Assembly: GCF_951230155.1 (NCBI RefSeq) | Contig: NZ_CATNVD010000015.1 | Location: 1 to 64,000 of the forward strand | DNA: 64,000 bases | Direction of reading: 5' to 3' | DNA from: Parablautia sp. Marseille-Q6255 | GTDB lineage: Bacteria; Bacillota; Clostridia; Lachnospirales; Lachnospiraceae | Part shown: piece after piece, positions 50,609 to 59,984 of the stretch | How positions within the stretch are numbered: position 1 is the first letter of the stretch | How the letters are laid out: every line of letters begins with the position of its first letter | Notes under the pieces: generated by a model | What the model was told of the DNA's origin: nothing | What the model saw: only the letters and a program-made list of their open reading frames with translations | The model's database searches: none | Translations under genes and position numbers: made by a program

Positions 50609-53392
50609 CTATTCCGTATCCCCCCTTTTTCCATATGCCTCTGAACCAAATTTTTGGATTCTGCTTTTTAGTTCCTGCAAATCTCTCCTATCTGTCGTGA
50701 TTAAATCTTTTTCTAACTGACTTGCTTTAAATTCCACAACCAGATTGTTATTATTGGTAGAGATCAGACCATTTCCCCTTTCAAAATGGACGATTGCGTT
50801 CAGTTCCGCTTCTGACAGATCCAGTTCCTCCCGTATCCGCTCCGCCTCAGCATTTTCCATATTTAAAATAATCTTCGTCTTTGCATTGTTGAGAATCCCA
50901 CGCCCAAGCTTTCCACCTTTTAATGCAAAGAAATCCACCAAATCCTGTGTTGCACACACTGCCGATCCGCCATATGCCCGGATTACCTTAAAGATTTCCA
51001 GTAAATATTCTCCAGCAAGTTCATTAGATGCTAAAAGTTTCCATGCCTCATCAACAAAAATTGCTTTTTCCACTGTCCGATCCTCTTTGGCCTTTGTCCA
51101 TACAAAATCAAGGGCAACAAACATCCCAATGAGAAGATCCCCGGACAATTCTGAAATATCAAGTACCACATATTTATTATTCAGATCCACATTGGTCTGC
51201 TGATTAAAGCTAGAGGCAGAACCATTTACCAGGCGGTTTAAAATATTTGCCATTCTCCGGCATTCTTGCTTTCTTAGCAACACCTCGTATAAATCCCCCA
51301 AGATCGGCATTCTGCGATAGCACCCCGGATGACCTGGATCTTCAAGGCTTTGGTTGTCATGCGTGATTCCTTTTTCCATATACGCAATTACAAGCGCTTC
51401 ATCCAAAAGCTGCTTTTCCTCATGTGTCATATCTGGTATCAGAAGACTAAAAAAAATATGAAGGCTCTGGATTTTCAGGGCAAGTGCAGAACGTTCTGTG
51501 TAACCATCTAAAAGATCACTGGTTGCCGTATCTGTTGGACGTATCTCCATAACATTAATGCAGTTTGAAGACGCCGGAGAAATCTGGATAAAGGTGCCTC
51601 CGATATTGCTACAGGCTCTGGAAAATTCATGGCCCTTATCCGGTGAAATGATAAAAACCTGAATTCCTTTGCGTCGCATTCGAAGTGCCATAAGCTGCAT
51701 CGTAAAGGTCTTGCCTGCTCCAGATGTTCCCATAATAGCAATATTGGCATTTTTATAGATCTGCGTATTAAAAATATCTACGATCACAAGTGAGCTATTT
51801 GCTTTATTTACTCCCATCATAATACCGTCTTTATCTGACATCTCATAAGATGCAAACGGATAACAGGCTGCCAGACCGGAGGTCAGCACATTTCTCTTGG
51901 AACGCTCGTAAATATTTTTATCCAGGAAAAGCAGCGGAAGGGAAGATAAAAATCCCTGTTCTTCGCGGAAAATGCAGGTTGAAGTACCAATATCCTGAGA
52001 GTTTAAGAGCTTTGTCATTTCTTTTGCTCTCCACTCAACCTCTTTTGCACTATATCCGGTAACAGTAATCAGAATACTCATATAGTAAAACTCTTCACTG
52101 CCTCCAAGCCCACGTTTTAAATAATAACCCGAACGAATGGATTCGCTCAGATTATCAAAATCACTGTTCGTATCATAGGTATCTTTAATCTTTGAACGGT
52201 TCAACCGGATTCTCCTCCCAATACGATCCATACTTTTTACCTTATCCTGTTTGAATACAAAAATATCCACATCAATCCCTTCCCCGGCGTTGATGAGCAG
52301 CGACAGCCATCCTGCCGGAACTCGGGTCCGATATTTTTGCGATGGAATGAACAGATAGGTATGATATACCCCGTCAATTACCGTGTAATTCCTGCTGCGA
52401 AATTCTATTGTTTTCGGTGCAATCAACTCTGTTATGGGAATTAGCTTTATACTATCCTCTCCATTTTCTTCCAGATAATAATCCCGCACTTTACGAATTC
52501 GTTCATCAAAGCTTATGCTTCTGGCTGTCTGCCGATTTAACATCTGGTAAAGTGTTTCTGCCAGAAATCTGGTTTCATTTTCATGTTCCAAAACCACATT
52601 GCCACATAAGGCCATATATTTCTTTGCTGTCTGGACAACAGATTTCATATACAGGAATACATCTTTTTCTTCCGGATTCTTATTCCCATGATAAGATTGA
52701 TACTCAAAGACCATGAAAAAACGTCTGGTAATTGCTTCCTTGGCGCTCAATGTCTGAATCAGCCGGGCATAGTCCTCCTGAAGGAGACGGCATCGTTCAT
52801 CCGTCTCCTTTTCGGCTTCCTGCCAGATATTTTCCAGATATTCTTGAATATCTGCCTTTTTTGATACCACTTTAAATTGAATTTTTACTGGCGCGATTTT
52901 CAAATAGGACATAAAAGAAAAAATGATATTTCTCTGCTCCGTTGGCGAACGCAGCAAAAAATTGATTGGCAAAACCTCTACAAATTTCACATAACGGTTA
53001 TCTGTAGTCCGGATAATTCCATGTTGTATTTGACGTATCGGGAGATAAGAAGACGCCCAGGTAAGTGGCAGAAGATCCAATTCTTTTGTCCTTTCCTGTA
53101 CTTTTTCCCTTTTTGCCGCAGGTTTCTCAGCTTTTTGCGATTCATCCTGCTCCGGTATCTGGACCAGCTCCTTTTTCAGAATCCGTACTTCCAATTCCTG
53201 TTCTTTGATTCTGTGGTACTCCCTTTTTTCGTCTTCCTTTCGCCTCCATTCCGCTTCTTTCCTCTTCATCTGGTACTGTTTTCGTTCCTCACGGTGTTTT
53301 TTCCTTGAATTCCTCAGTTCTTCTTTTTCGTCTTTTTTCGCCTGTTTCAATCTCCGTTTCAATTCTTTGACTTCGCTTCCGATTTCTGACAC
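50609..53392 (-). CDS. VirB4/TraE-family conjugation ATPase
   Basis: A 927-residue ATPase of the type IV secretion channel. It has an unusually long, highly charged coiled-coil N-terminus (about residues 1-105). The VirB4 core follows with Walker A in IMGTSGAGKTFTM and Walker B in KAIFVDEAWKLL, plus VCATQDLVDFFALKGG. The start taken is GTG 53392 directly after GGGAG; it overlaps the VirB3-like gene by over 100 bases, so a later start is possible, though no better ribosome site is seen. Energises pilus/channel assembly and DNA transfer. Confidence 0.95.
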   Translation of the reverse strand: MSEIGSEVKELKRRLKQAKKDEKEELRNSRKKHREERKQYQMKRKEAEWRRKEDEKREYHRIKEQELEVRILKKELVQIPEQDESQKAEKPAAKREKVQERTKELDLLPLTWASSYLPIRQIQHGIIRTTDNRYVKFVEVLPINFLLRSPTEQRNIIFSFMSYLKIAPVKIQFKVVSKKADIQEYLENIWQEAEKETDERCRLLQEDYARLIQTLSAKEAITRRFFMVFEYQSYHGNKNPEEKDVFLYMKSVVQTAKKYMALCGNVVLEHENETRFLAETLYQMLNRQTARSISFDERIRKVRDYYLEENGEDSIKLIPITELIAPKTIEFRSRNYTVIDGVYHTYLFIPSQKYRTRVPAGWLSLLINAGEGIDVDIFVFKQDKVKSMDRIGRRIRLNRSKIKDTYDTNSDFDNLSESIRSGYYLKRGLGGSEEFYYMSILITVTGYSAKEVEWRAKEMTKLLNSQDIGTSTCIFREEQGFLSSLPLLFLDKNIYERSKRNVLTSGLAACYPFASYEMSDKDGIMMGVNKANSSLVIVDIFNTQIYKNANIAIMGTSGAGKTFTMQLMALRMRRKGIQVFIISPDKGHEFSRACSNIGGTFIQISPASSNCINVMEIRPTDTATSDLLDGYTERSALALKIQSLHIFFSLLIPDMTHEEKQLLDEALVIAYMEKGITHDNQSLEDPGHPGCYRRMPILGDLYEVLLRKQECRRMANILNRLVNGSASSFNQQTNVDLNNKYVVLDISELSGDLLIGMFVALDFVWTKAKEDRTVEKAIFVDEAWKLLASNELAGEYLLEIFKVIRAYGGSAVCATQDLVDFFALKGGKLGRGILNNAKTKIILNMENAEAERIREELDLSEAELNAIVHFERGNGLISTNNNNLVVEFKASQLEKDLITTDRRDLQELKSRIQKFGSEAYGKRGDTE

Positions 53393-53783
53393 CTCCCTGC
53401 TTTTTTCTCTTTTGTTCCCGGCGTTGCTGTTTTTTCTGTTTTTTCAAAATTCTCCTGCTCCGCTTTAACCGATACTGGCCGTTTGGGACTGTAAGAACCC
53501 GGCGTCTCACAAGGTACTGGATGAAATGAAAAACAAACGAAAAAATGCTCTCACCCTGAACACCAATTACTGCAAAAATGGCAGTGGGGAGAATCAGGAT
53601 GACTCCTGCATATATCCGTCCTCTTACACTTAGTTTCATCGCCATCAAGAGTTGAAACAATAAAAAAACCAGAAGTACTGCTTCCACAGCATTTCTAGTT
53701 TCTACTCTTCCTGACAAAATCGTTCCCTCTTTTGCAAAATTGGGCGGTATGGTATAAATGTCTGTATGTTCTTTCCCTGACAT
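53289..53783 (-). CDS. PrgI/VirB3-like conjugation protein
   Basis: A 164-residue protein. It starts DIYTIPPNFAKEGTILSGRV and has two membrane segments (AVLLVFLLFQLLMAM and IYAGVILILPTAIFAVIGV), as in PrgI-type proteins encoded directly ahead of VirB4. The C-terminal 60 residues are extremely Arg/Lys-rich and overlap the VirB4 start in another frame. Probably an inner-membrane component of the channel. Confidence 0.85.
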   Translation of the reverse strand: MSGKEHTDIYTIPPNFAKEGTILSGRVETRNAVEAVLLVFLLFQLLMAMKLSVRGRIYAGVILILPTAIFAVIGVQGESIFSFVFHFIQYLVRRRVLTVPNGQYRLKRSRRILKKQKKQQRREQKRKKQGGVRNRKRSQRIETEIETGEKRRKRRTEEFKEKTP

Positions 53784-53806
53784 ATTACCCCTCCTGCATC
53801 GCTTTT

Positions 53807-54580
53807 TTATTCATATTTGTTTTGTTTTCTGCGCAGTAATATAATTCCTGCTGCACAAATCACACAAATACCACCAAACAAAAATACAATTTTTTTCTTA
53901 CCTGTTTCTGGCATTTTACGCTCCTCCTTTCCTGTCATTTTTTCTTTCGATACGTCCCGCTCTTTCTTTTCGGAATTCGTTGTTTCCTGCTTCTCCCCCA
54001 GTTTAGTATCCTGTAGTTTTTTGTGTACCACAACTTTCATTACCCGGATATCTTTTGCCGGAATAAAAACAGCCTGATCGGAAAATTTGGTTACATAGTT
54101 CTCTCCATTTTCACTGGCCTTTACCGATTGAATCAAATACTCTCCGCTGTTTACAGCAACATTTTTACTGTAAAAGTCCTGTTCACTCAGCTGTACTTTT
54201 TTCTGCAATCCACTTTTCTCTTCCAGTACCAATGAAATTGTGCCGTGAAAATCTTCAAATACTTCTGCACGAATCGCGATCACAGCAGGTATTTGCTCTG
54301 TACCGGTATAGTTTTCTTCCAGTTTTTCTCTCTTTTGGTCATCTGTTTTTTGGATTACAGAACCATCTTCCCCAAACTGGACATATTTTCCGGCAGGATT
54401 GACTGAATCATACGCCCACGTTCCGGTAATCTTTGTTCCATCATCCTGATAAGCATATCCATCCTGCCATTGGGTAATGACAGGCAGTTCCCCAGCCTTC
54501 CCTTTTACAGAAACTGGTAACAGAAGCAATATCCCCATAAACATCCAAATTCCAAAACCAAACCTCTTTTTTGTCTGCAT
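53807..54580 (-). CDS. secreted surface protein with MPETG sorting signal
   Basis: A 257-residue protein in the transfer operon. Signal peptide (GFGIWMFMGILLLLPVSV), QWQDGYAYQDDGTKITGTWA near the start, a Ser/Lys/Glu-rich spacer, then MPETGKKK, a membrane helix (IVFLFGGICVICAAGIIL) and RRKQ. MPETG is a variant of LPXTG, so it is probably anchored by one of the sortases encoded here. The ATG at 54580 has GGGAGG ahead. It may act in contact with the recipient cell wall. Confidence 0.8.
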   Translation of the reverse strand: MQTKKRFGFGIWMFMGILLLLPVSVKGKAGELPVITQWQDGYAYQDDGTKITGTWAYDSVNPAGKYVQFGEDGSVIQKTDDQKREKLEENYTGTEQIPAVIAIRAEVFEDFHGTISLVLEEKSGLQKKVQLSEQDFYSKNVAVNSGEYLIQSVKASENGENYVTKFSDQAVFIPAKDIRVMKVVVHKKLQDTKLGEKQETTNSEKKERDVSKEKMTGKEERKMPETGKKKIVFLFGGICVICAAGIILLRRKQNKYE

Positions 54581-54594
54581 GTCTTTCCTCCCTG

Positions 54595-56667
54595 TTATTT
54601 CCCGATGATCCAAAACGCCCCTTCTGCTAAATCCCGTCCATAAGAAGTGATCGTCTCTACGCTGTAGACCTTACCTGTACGCTCACGGCTGGCACAATCG
54701 GCAATCGTAATATATCCGTCTCTGGTTACTCCAGTCAAAACAATAAAGTGCCCGCTGCCGCTTCCAGTGATCGTGTACGCTTCACAGATTTCTACCACCA
54801 TCTTTCCCTCTTTTAAGGACTGTACCACATATCCCATCCGATCCTTTCCCACACGTTCACAGGTAAGTCCCCAGTGATGGGCAGCATTGGTCGGAAAAGA
54901 ATGTGCGGTTCCTACGCCACTTACATATTCACCATTTGAAATGGAGTACGCACAGGTCATCTGCGGATTTACTGTCTGTCCGGTCAGAGTAGAGATTACA
55001 ATTGCCATGGATGTGGGACCGCACCCCGCCGCACCAATTGTACTGGTGCCATAAGGCATACTTCCCCAGGGTTCCTCTCCCTGATTGTAATATACAACCC
55101 GTCTCTGGCAGTTCTCTACCGTATCATACGTGATGATATCTCCCGAAGCATCAATATTTCCAAAATAAGAATCTCCTGCCCCACTTCCTCCGGTTATAAA
55201 ATCCGTCCATCTGAACAGTGAGAAAAATCCATTTCTTAATGCTTCTATCCCATCCTGCATCAGTTCCAATACACGGATAATCAGATTAAAGGTTCCTTCA
55301 TTTGTGACAAATCGGTACTGATAACCATTCACACTGTTGTTTGGCTGTGCATTCAGCATCAGGGCAAGGGTATATTCCACGCGTTTTGCCTGCACAGGCT
55401 GGTTTTCTTCCCAGACATTCCCACCCTCAGCCAAAAGCTGGTCGTAAATTGCCTTTTCTATTTCCATCCGGCCATTTTCTGTCTGGGTGTAGTATATCGT
55501 CTGGACAGATTCTGTTTCTTTTTCATCCGTAACCGACCAGGAAAACAGACGGTCAAGGTTTTGCTCCACCTCTTCTTTTAATATTTCATATGCCCGTTGT
55601 ACTTCACCATCCGTCTCGGAAGATTCTCCGGTATCTGCAGGAACTGTCCGTTGTTCCTGTATGCTTACATACCCCAGTACTTTTTTTACATAATCCTGTG
55701 TTTCTTTATAAGGTGGAATCTGATACCCATATTCGACTACCGCATTTGGTCCTGCATTATAAGCAGCAATGGCAAGTTCCAGTCCGTTTGAATAATTCCT
55801 GAACTGCTCAATATTCTGGGCAATATATTTTGCCCCTCCCATGATATTCTGGTATGGATCATAAGGGTCTGAAACACCCAATCCAGCCGCTGTTGACGGC
55901 ATAAGCTGCATAATACCGATTGCTCCTGCCCCTGACACCACGTTTGGGATAAATTCAGATTCTACCTTCGCCATTGCAATCAATAGCGCAGCCGGAACAT
56001 TATAGGTGCGTGCCGCCTCATGAAAATACGCATCATACGGACTGCTTAAATTTGTCGACATATCAAGCCCAAGGCTGTTTTCATATCCAAGAAAAGAATC
56101 CAGCGTCCCGCGATCACAGTTTTCTGCCAGCATAACGGCCAGATAATGGCTGATATTGCGTTTTAGCTTCGTTTCATACTCATCTACTACTACCAGCTCA
56201 TGTTCTGCATAGTGAGCTGCCTGATCTGCCTGGATTTCCTGTAAATTCCTGTCCCTCTCCCCTACAAGAAGTGCATGAATTTCCTTCGCATATGATTCCT
56301 TTTCCATGACCAATTCCACCCTTGCCCTTAGATTGGACATTTGTGCTGACTGGGCTTCATTTGCAAAAGAATCTGCATCCGCAAATCCTAAAAACGTAAG
56401 TATAATCCCTATCAAGTTCGCAATAATAAACATCCAGAGGAAAAGAAATAAAAAAATACCGACAACGATTTTCCAAAATATCTTACTGGAAACCAAAGCG
56501 CCAACCACGGTTCCTAAAGGACCTGCCAACGCTGTTCCTGTTGCTGCGCCGGCAGCCGCCATTCCTCCTTGCGCAGCTGCACTGACCGCATAGGCAGCCT
56601 GCGCAGTATGGGCCGCAATATTCACACTGTTCTCCAATGGGGAAGAATCTGTCCCGTTTTCCTGCAT
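54595..56667 (-). CDS. VirB1-like cell-wall hydrolase: SLT transglycosylase plus C39-like peptidase
   Basis: A 690-residue membrane-anchored enzyme. N-terminal Ala/Gly-rich region and membrane helix (VVGIFLFLFLWMFIIANLIG). The SLT lytic transglycosylase domain has its catalytic Glu in AMAKVESEF, then GAIGIMQLMPSTAAGLG and LAIAAYNAGPNAV. The C-terminal C39-like domain has Cys in AAGCGPTSMAIVI and His in GSGHFIVLTG. This is the two-enzyme wall hydrolase found in Gram-positive conjugation systems, which opens peptidoglycan for the channel. Twelve bases from the VirB6 gene. Confidence 0.93.
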   Translation of the reverse strand: MQENGTDSSPLENSVNIAAHTAQAAYAVSAAAQGGMAAAGAATGTALAGPLGTVVGALVSSKIFWKIVVGIFLFLFLWMFIIANLIGIILTFLGFADADSFANEAQSAQMSNLRARVELVMEKESYAKEIHALLVGERDRNLQEIQADQAAHYAEHELVVVDEYETKLKRNISHYLAVMLAENCDRGTLDSFLGYENSLGLDMSTNLSSPYDAYFHEAARTYNVPAALLIAMAKVESEFIPNVVSGAGAIGIMQLMPSTAAGLGVSDPYDPYQNIMGGAKYIAQNIEQFRNYSNGLELAIAAYNAGPNAVVEYGYQIPPYKETQDYVKKVLGYVSIQEQRTVPADTGESSETDGEVQRAYEILKEEVEQNLDRLFSWSVTDEKETESVQTIYYTQTENGRMEIEKAIYDQLLAEGGNVWEENQPVQAKRVEYTLALMLNAQPNNSVNGYQYRFVTNEGTFNLIIRVLELMQDGIEALRNGFFSLFRWTDFITGGSGAGDSYFGNIDASGDIITYDTVENCQRRVVYYNQGEEPWGSMPYGTSTIGAAGCGPTSMAIVISTLTGQTVNPQMTCAYSISNGEYVSGVGTAHSFPTNAAHHWGLTCERVGKDRMGYVVQSLKEGKMVVEICEAYTITGSGSGHFIVLTGVTRDGYITIADCASRERTGKVYSVETITSYGRDLAEGAFWIIGK

Positions 56668-56678
56668 ATTCTCACCCC

Positions 56679-59015
56679 CTAATACATCCTGTTACTATCC
56701 TTCGTGCTTCTGTGTTCCTGATTCTTCGGCAGATCCCTGCGCGATTTAGGAACCTCCCATGATCCGCGGGATGCTTGTCCATCTTCCTGTGCTTTCGTAT
56801 CTCCGGAAGGTATGCAACCGGCCGATAATGGATTCATTTGACCCTCCGGCTGTTCTTCTGGCTCCTCTAGCCCTTCCATTTCTGCAGAAAATTCTTCCGA
56901 CTTTTCTGCTTTAAATGTCGGTTCACCGGATAGCAGCTCTCCTCCCATAGAAGGATTTCCGTTTTCATTTTGTTCGGAGTATTCTCCACCAAAAAATCCT
57001 TTTTCTTCTGATGCCGCATTTTCATTCTGCACAGAGGAATCCGTAGTAGCTGCAGCGTCCATATAATTGAAAGAGGCTCTCGGCATTTGCTCAAAATCAC
57101 CGTCATCTTCTAAAGCATTGGTAGCTGCATCTGATAAATCCTGATTTCCGTATAATTCAAGCCCTTCCGTTTCAAATCCGGCTCCCAGTTCTTCAAACAT
57201 GTCATTTTGGGTACCAGATAGTTCGGTACTGTGTATTGCCCCTTCCGCACCTGCTGCCATTTCTGTATTTCGTCCAGTTCCTATACCGCTTCTACTTGCT
57301 AATGTTGTATTCCCATATACATCACCGGCTGCTCCAGAAGAAACACCTTCACGTTCTATGCCGCTACTCATACTTTCTATGGTATTACCCTCCAGTTCCA
57401 TAGCCACATCTTCCACTCCGTCTACAATGTTCTCTTCTACAGGATAATCGCCAATTTCACTGATGATCCCAGCATCGCTTCCTGTATAGCCCGTTTGTGC
57501 AACAGATTCTGCTGACATCATTGCTTCCGCTATAGGATCCTCACTATTTTCTATTTGGTTGAACTCGATTTCGGTTTGAACCGATCCGTCTCCTGTCTGA
57601 ATCGATCCAGTTTGTTCCAATCCACCTTCGACTCCATTCAACTCGCTCCCTGATTGAGCTAATTCATGTCCAGCTTCCTCCTCATATCCAGGAATTGTGC
57701 TGTATCCTATTTCCATAGGTGTATCTTCCTGTCCAGGAAGCGGATTATTTGAGGAATCTATTGCAGCATCACTTTCAACTTGATCCATTCTTCCAATTCC
57801 AGCTCCCATATCTGACTGAACACCCGTATCGCTTTCCTGAGCAGATGCGCTTGCTTCCGCAGTGATCCCAAGTTCATCCAACACACCTGTTTCTGCCGGC
57901 TGATCTGTATAGTCACTGCCTTCTCCATAACCATTTTCGGATGGCGGAGTGTCAAAATCTTCGGAAACGGTATCTGCCATATTCATCGACTGTTTTGGTT
58001 CCTCTCCTGGTGTCATCGGAATCGGACCAGCAAACTCCTCTGTCATACCGCCGGACGTAGCTGCCTGTGAGGTTTCTCCACCTTCCGGAGAGCCTCCTCC
58101 GTTTGTAGAATCTCCACCCTTCCCGATTTGAGAAAAAATTCTGCTTGCTGCCATGATAAGTCCCATTGCACCCATTCCAGCAGAAGGACGTCCCAAATTA
58201 ACCCCGAGAGAAGCCATATAAGAGTCTAGTTTAAATGTAATTTTGCAAAATCCAACCAGACAAAGTGTCGCCACAAAAAATTTTGTAAATCCGTAGGTAG
58301 AAGCCATCATATTTCCATACCCGGATAAGAACATTTTCATACACCATGCGTTCAAAATGATCAAAACCATCTGTCCTCCGAACATTTTTGCCCACGATCC
58401 AAGAATGTTGTTGGTCGCTTTGGAACCTCCGGTAGAGAATGCCAATGGCGCTGTATAAGAAAACACGCCAAGCAGGACATACCTTTCCGCGATCACAAAT
58501 AACATTTTGAAGTAATTCCATGCTACTACAAACTGCATGATCAACATTAAAAGAGCAATACTCAAAGAACCAATTCCCAGTGTTTCTGTAACGCCTTCCA
58601 ATGCAGAAACAAAACCGGAGAAACTTTCTACTTTAATTTCCGTCCCAACTACCCACTGGTACGGCGTACCAGCAATGCGTAAAATATAATTTACAAGCGG
58701 TTTCGCTGCTATTACAAAAAATAGAGAAATTGCAGAACGGATCAGTAATTCTATCGGCTCTTCTCCATTTACGCTTTTTCCAAACATGGACTTAAAAAGC
58801 TGCCATACTAAAATCAAAAGCAGTATGGCAATTCCCATGGGAACAATAACATTTTGATAAAGGACAGTAACAACAGAAAACAGTTCCTCAAACAAAGACA
58901 GGTTGCAGGAAAGAAGTTCTGTAAACATTTCTGTTACCAGTTCCATCATATCAACGATGAACTGTGAACAGATTTCTCTGATCCCTTCAAGTAAAAGTTC
59001 TAATAACCACCCCAT
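56679..59015 (-). CDS. VirB6/TrbL-like channel protein with a long acidic tail
   Basis: A 778-residue protein. The first 300 residues hold about six to seven membrane segments (MGIAILLLILVWQLF, SLSIALLMLIMQFVVAW, MVLIILNAWCMKMF, FFVATLCLVGFCKI), as in TrbL/VirB6 proteins. The remaining about 470 residues are a Gly/Ser/Glu/Gln-rich, low-complexity tail, longer than usual. The ribosome site GGAGG (59039-59043) is 23 bases from the ATG, separated by a small perfect hairpin. Forms the inner-membrane channel. Confidence 0.88.
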   Translation of the reverse strand: MGWLLELLLEGIREICSQFIVDMMELVTEMFTELLSCNLSLFEELFSVVTVLYQNVIVPMGIAILLLILVWQLFKSMFGKSVNGEEPIELLIRSAISLFFVIAAKPLVNYILRIAGTPYQWVVGTEIKVESFSGFVSALEGVTETLGIGSLSIALLMLIMQFVVAWNYFKMLFVIAERYVLLGVFSYTAPLAFSTGGSKATNNILGSWAKMFGGQMVLIILNAWCMKMFLSGYGNMMASTYGFTKFFVATLCLVGFCKITFKLDSYMASLGVNLGRPSAGMGAMGLIMAASRIFSQIGKGGDSTNGGGSPEGGETSQAATSGGMTEEFAGPIPMTPGEEPKQSMNMADTVSEDFDTPPSENGYGEGSDYTDQPAETGVLDELGITAEASASAQESDTGVQSDMGAGIGRMDQVESDAAIDSSNNPLPGQEDTPMEIGYSTIPGYEEEAGHELAQSGSELNGVEGGLEQTGSIQTGDGSVQTEIEFNQIENSEDPIAEAMMSAESVAQTGYTGSDAGIISEIGDYPVEENIVDGVEDVAMELEGNTIESMSSGIEREGVSSGAAGDVYGNTTLASRSGIGTGRNTEMAAGAEGAIHSTELSGTQNDMFEELGAGFETEGLELYGNQDLSDAATNALEDDGDFEQMPRASFNYMDAAATTDSSVQNENAASEEKGFFGGEYSEQNENGNPSMGGELLSGEPTFKAEKSEEFSAEMEGLEEPEEQPEGQMNPLSAGCIPSGDTKAQEDGQASRGSWEVPKSRRDLPKNQEHRSTKDSNRMY

Positions 59016-59022
59016 CCGTTGT

Positions 59023-59043
59023 ATATCCTAAAGGATATCCTCC
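59023..59043 (-). promoter_or_regulatory. ribosome site with a hairpin between SD and start codon
   Basis: On the minus strand GGAGG (59039-59043) is followed by ATATCC-TTTA-GGATAT (59023-59038), a perfect 6-bp stem, then ACAACGG and ATG. Folding the stem would leave about seven bases between SD and ATG, a normal spacing. Confidence 0.6.
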
Positions 59044-59085
59044 TTTCCATTGCCGGGAGAGCACCGGCTGTATTTTTGTTTACAT

Positions 59086-59484
59086 TTAACCTGCAAACAT
59101 AGCCTTTGGAATTATCTTTTCGAGATATGTTACAATTGCACCCAAAGTCATCAGAGCTGCCCAGCAGATGACAATTCGTTTCAACCAGGAACGGGATTCA
59201 TCCACGGTTCTCCCTGATTTTGAAAAGTTCATTAAAAACAGGCATACTGCCGCGCATACAACAGCTGCCACCGTTGCAATTCCTGCTACGTCTGTATATA
59301 CGGTCTGCATAGCGGTTTTGGCAGTGCCAAAAATATCAGATGCCAAAACCGGCATTCCTGCTGCCGTCACGAATGTTACTGTCATAAAGGCAAGAAATGC
59401 AAGACGGGGAACCAACACAAACCGATGATTCCCCGCCTCTAAAGTCCTTATATCTGTTTTCTTACTCCTTTTCTTTGCTGCCAA
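59086..59484 (-). CDS. VirB2/TrbC-like conjugation pilin
   Basis: A 132-residue small membrane protein with three hydrophobic segments (LAFLAFMTVTFVTAAGMPV ending in ALAS-like cleavage region VLAS, IATVAAVVCAAVCLFLM, and IVICWAALMTLGAIVTYL). Size and layout fit VirB2-type subunits of Gram-positive systems. The start is a TTG at 59484 with GAGGAGG seven bases ahead. It is the first gene of the transfer operon, behind promoter P2 and a terminator-like hairpin. Confidence 0.82.
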   Translation of the reverse strand: MAAKKRSKKTDIRTLEAGNHRFVLVPRLAFLAFMTVTFVTAAGMPVLASDIFGTAKTAMQTVYTDVAGIATVAAVVCAAVCLFLMNFSKSGRTVDESRSWLKRIVICWAALMTLGAIVTYLEKIIPKAMFAG

Positions 59485-59512
59485 TCAATCACCTCCTCTC
59501 TTCTAAAATGCA

Positions 59513-59543
59513 GAAAAAAAGACAATCCCTTTCAGGACTGTCT
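59513..59543 (-). terminator. terminator-like hairpin in the leader of the transfer operon
   Basis: GACAATCC (59521-59528) and GGACTGTC (59535-59542) pair with one G.U, followed by seven T on the minus strand. It lies between promoter P2 and the VirB2 gene, so it must be read through to express transfer. TGCATG/CATGCA (about 59572-59590) just upstream could form a competing stem. Confidence 0.7.
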
Positions 59544-59606
59544 CACTTTATAAAATTCTGCGGCTCTCCATGCATGTCTTTCGCATGCACAAAACTTTAC
59601 GCTACC

Positions 59607-59635
59607 ATTGTATAAATTTTAAAGTCATATGTCAA
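59607..59635 (-). promoter_or_regulatory. promoter P2 of the VirB2-VirB6-VirB4 transfer operon
   Basis: TTGACA (-35, 59630-59635) and TACAAT (-10, 59607-59612) with a 17-base spacer on the minus strand. Upstream, AGTCGCAAT occurs twice (59645-59653 and 59666-59674), exactly 21 bases apart, the second inside GCAATTCTATC (59670-59680). The same sequence lies upstream of P1. Confidence 0.8.
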
Positions 59636-59680
59636 TATCGTCTCAGTCGCAATCATGTCCGCTAAAGTCGCAATTCTATC

Positions 59681-59984
59681 TACGACTATATTCTTATAAC
59701 AAATAAAAAATCTACAGTGCCCGAATCCCCAATCCAACATTGACAATTAAAAATCACTTCCTTATTCCATCTTCTTTTTCAACAAGTCCATAAGTTGGGG
59801 ATGAAGTAACATATCTCTAATACAATACCCATAAGTACTGTTTCTTTTGCTAGCCCCCTCTAATTTCTGGAAAAGCCACGAATTATCCTAACAATCCGTG
59901 GCTTCCCAGACTCATATTTCTTTACTCTTCCATATCATCTATATATAATAAATATATCAACAATAAAGTACTGTATATAGTATT
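59681..59984. other. intergenic stretch with a terminator and a coding-like remnant
   Basis: AAGCCACG (59873-59880) and CGTGGCTT (59897-59904) form an 8-bp stem followed by TTTTCC on the minus strand, the likely end of the sigma-like operon. Between 59764 and 59870 the minus strand reads GASKRNSTYGYCIRD and MLLHPQLMDLLKKKME without a ribosome site, possibly a gene remnant. Confidence 0.4.

Noticed and set aside
59764-59870. Short coding-like minus-strand frame (GASKRNSTYGYC ... MLLHPQLMDLLKKKME)
   Set aside because: No ribosome site, start codon only at the last 16 codons, and a terminator at its upstream edge. Kept only as a possible remnant.
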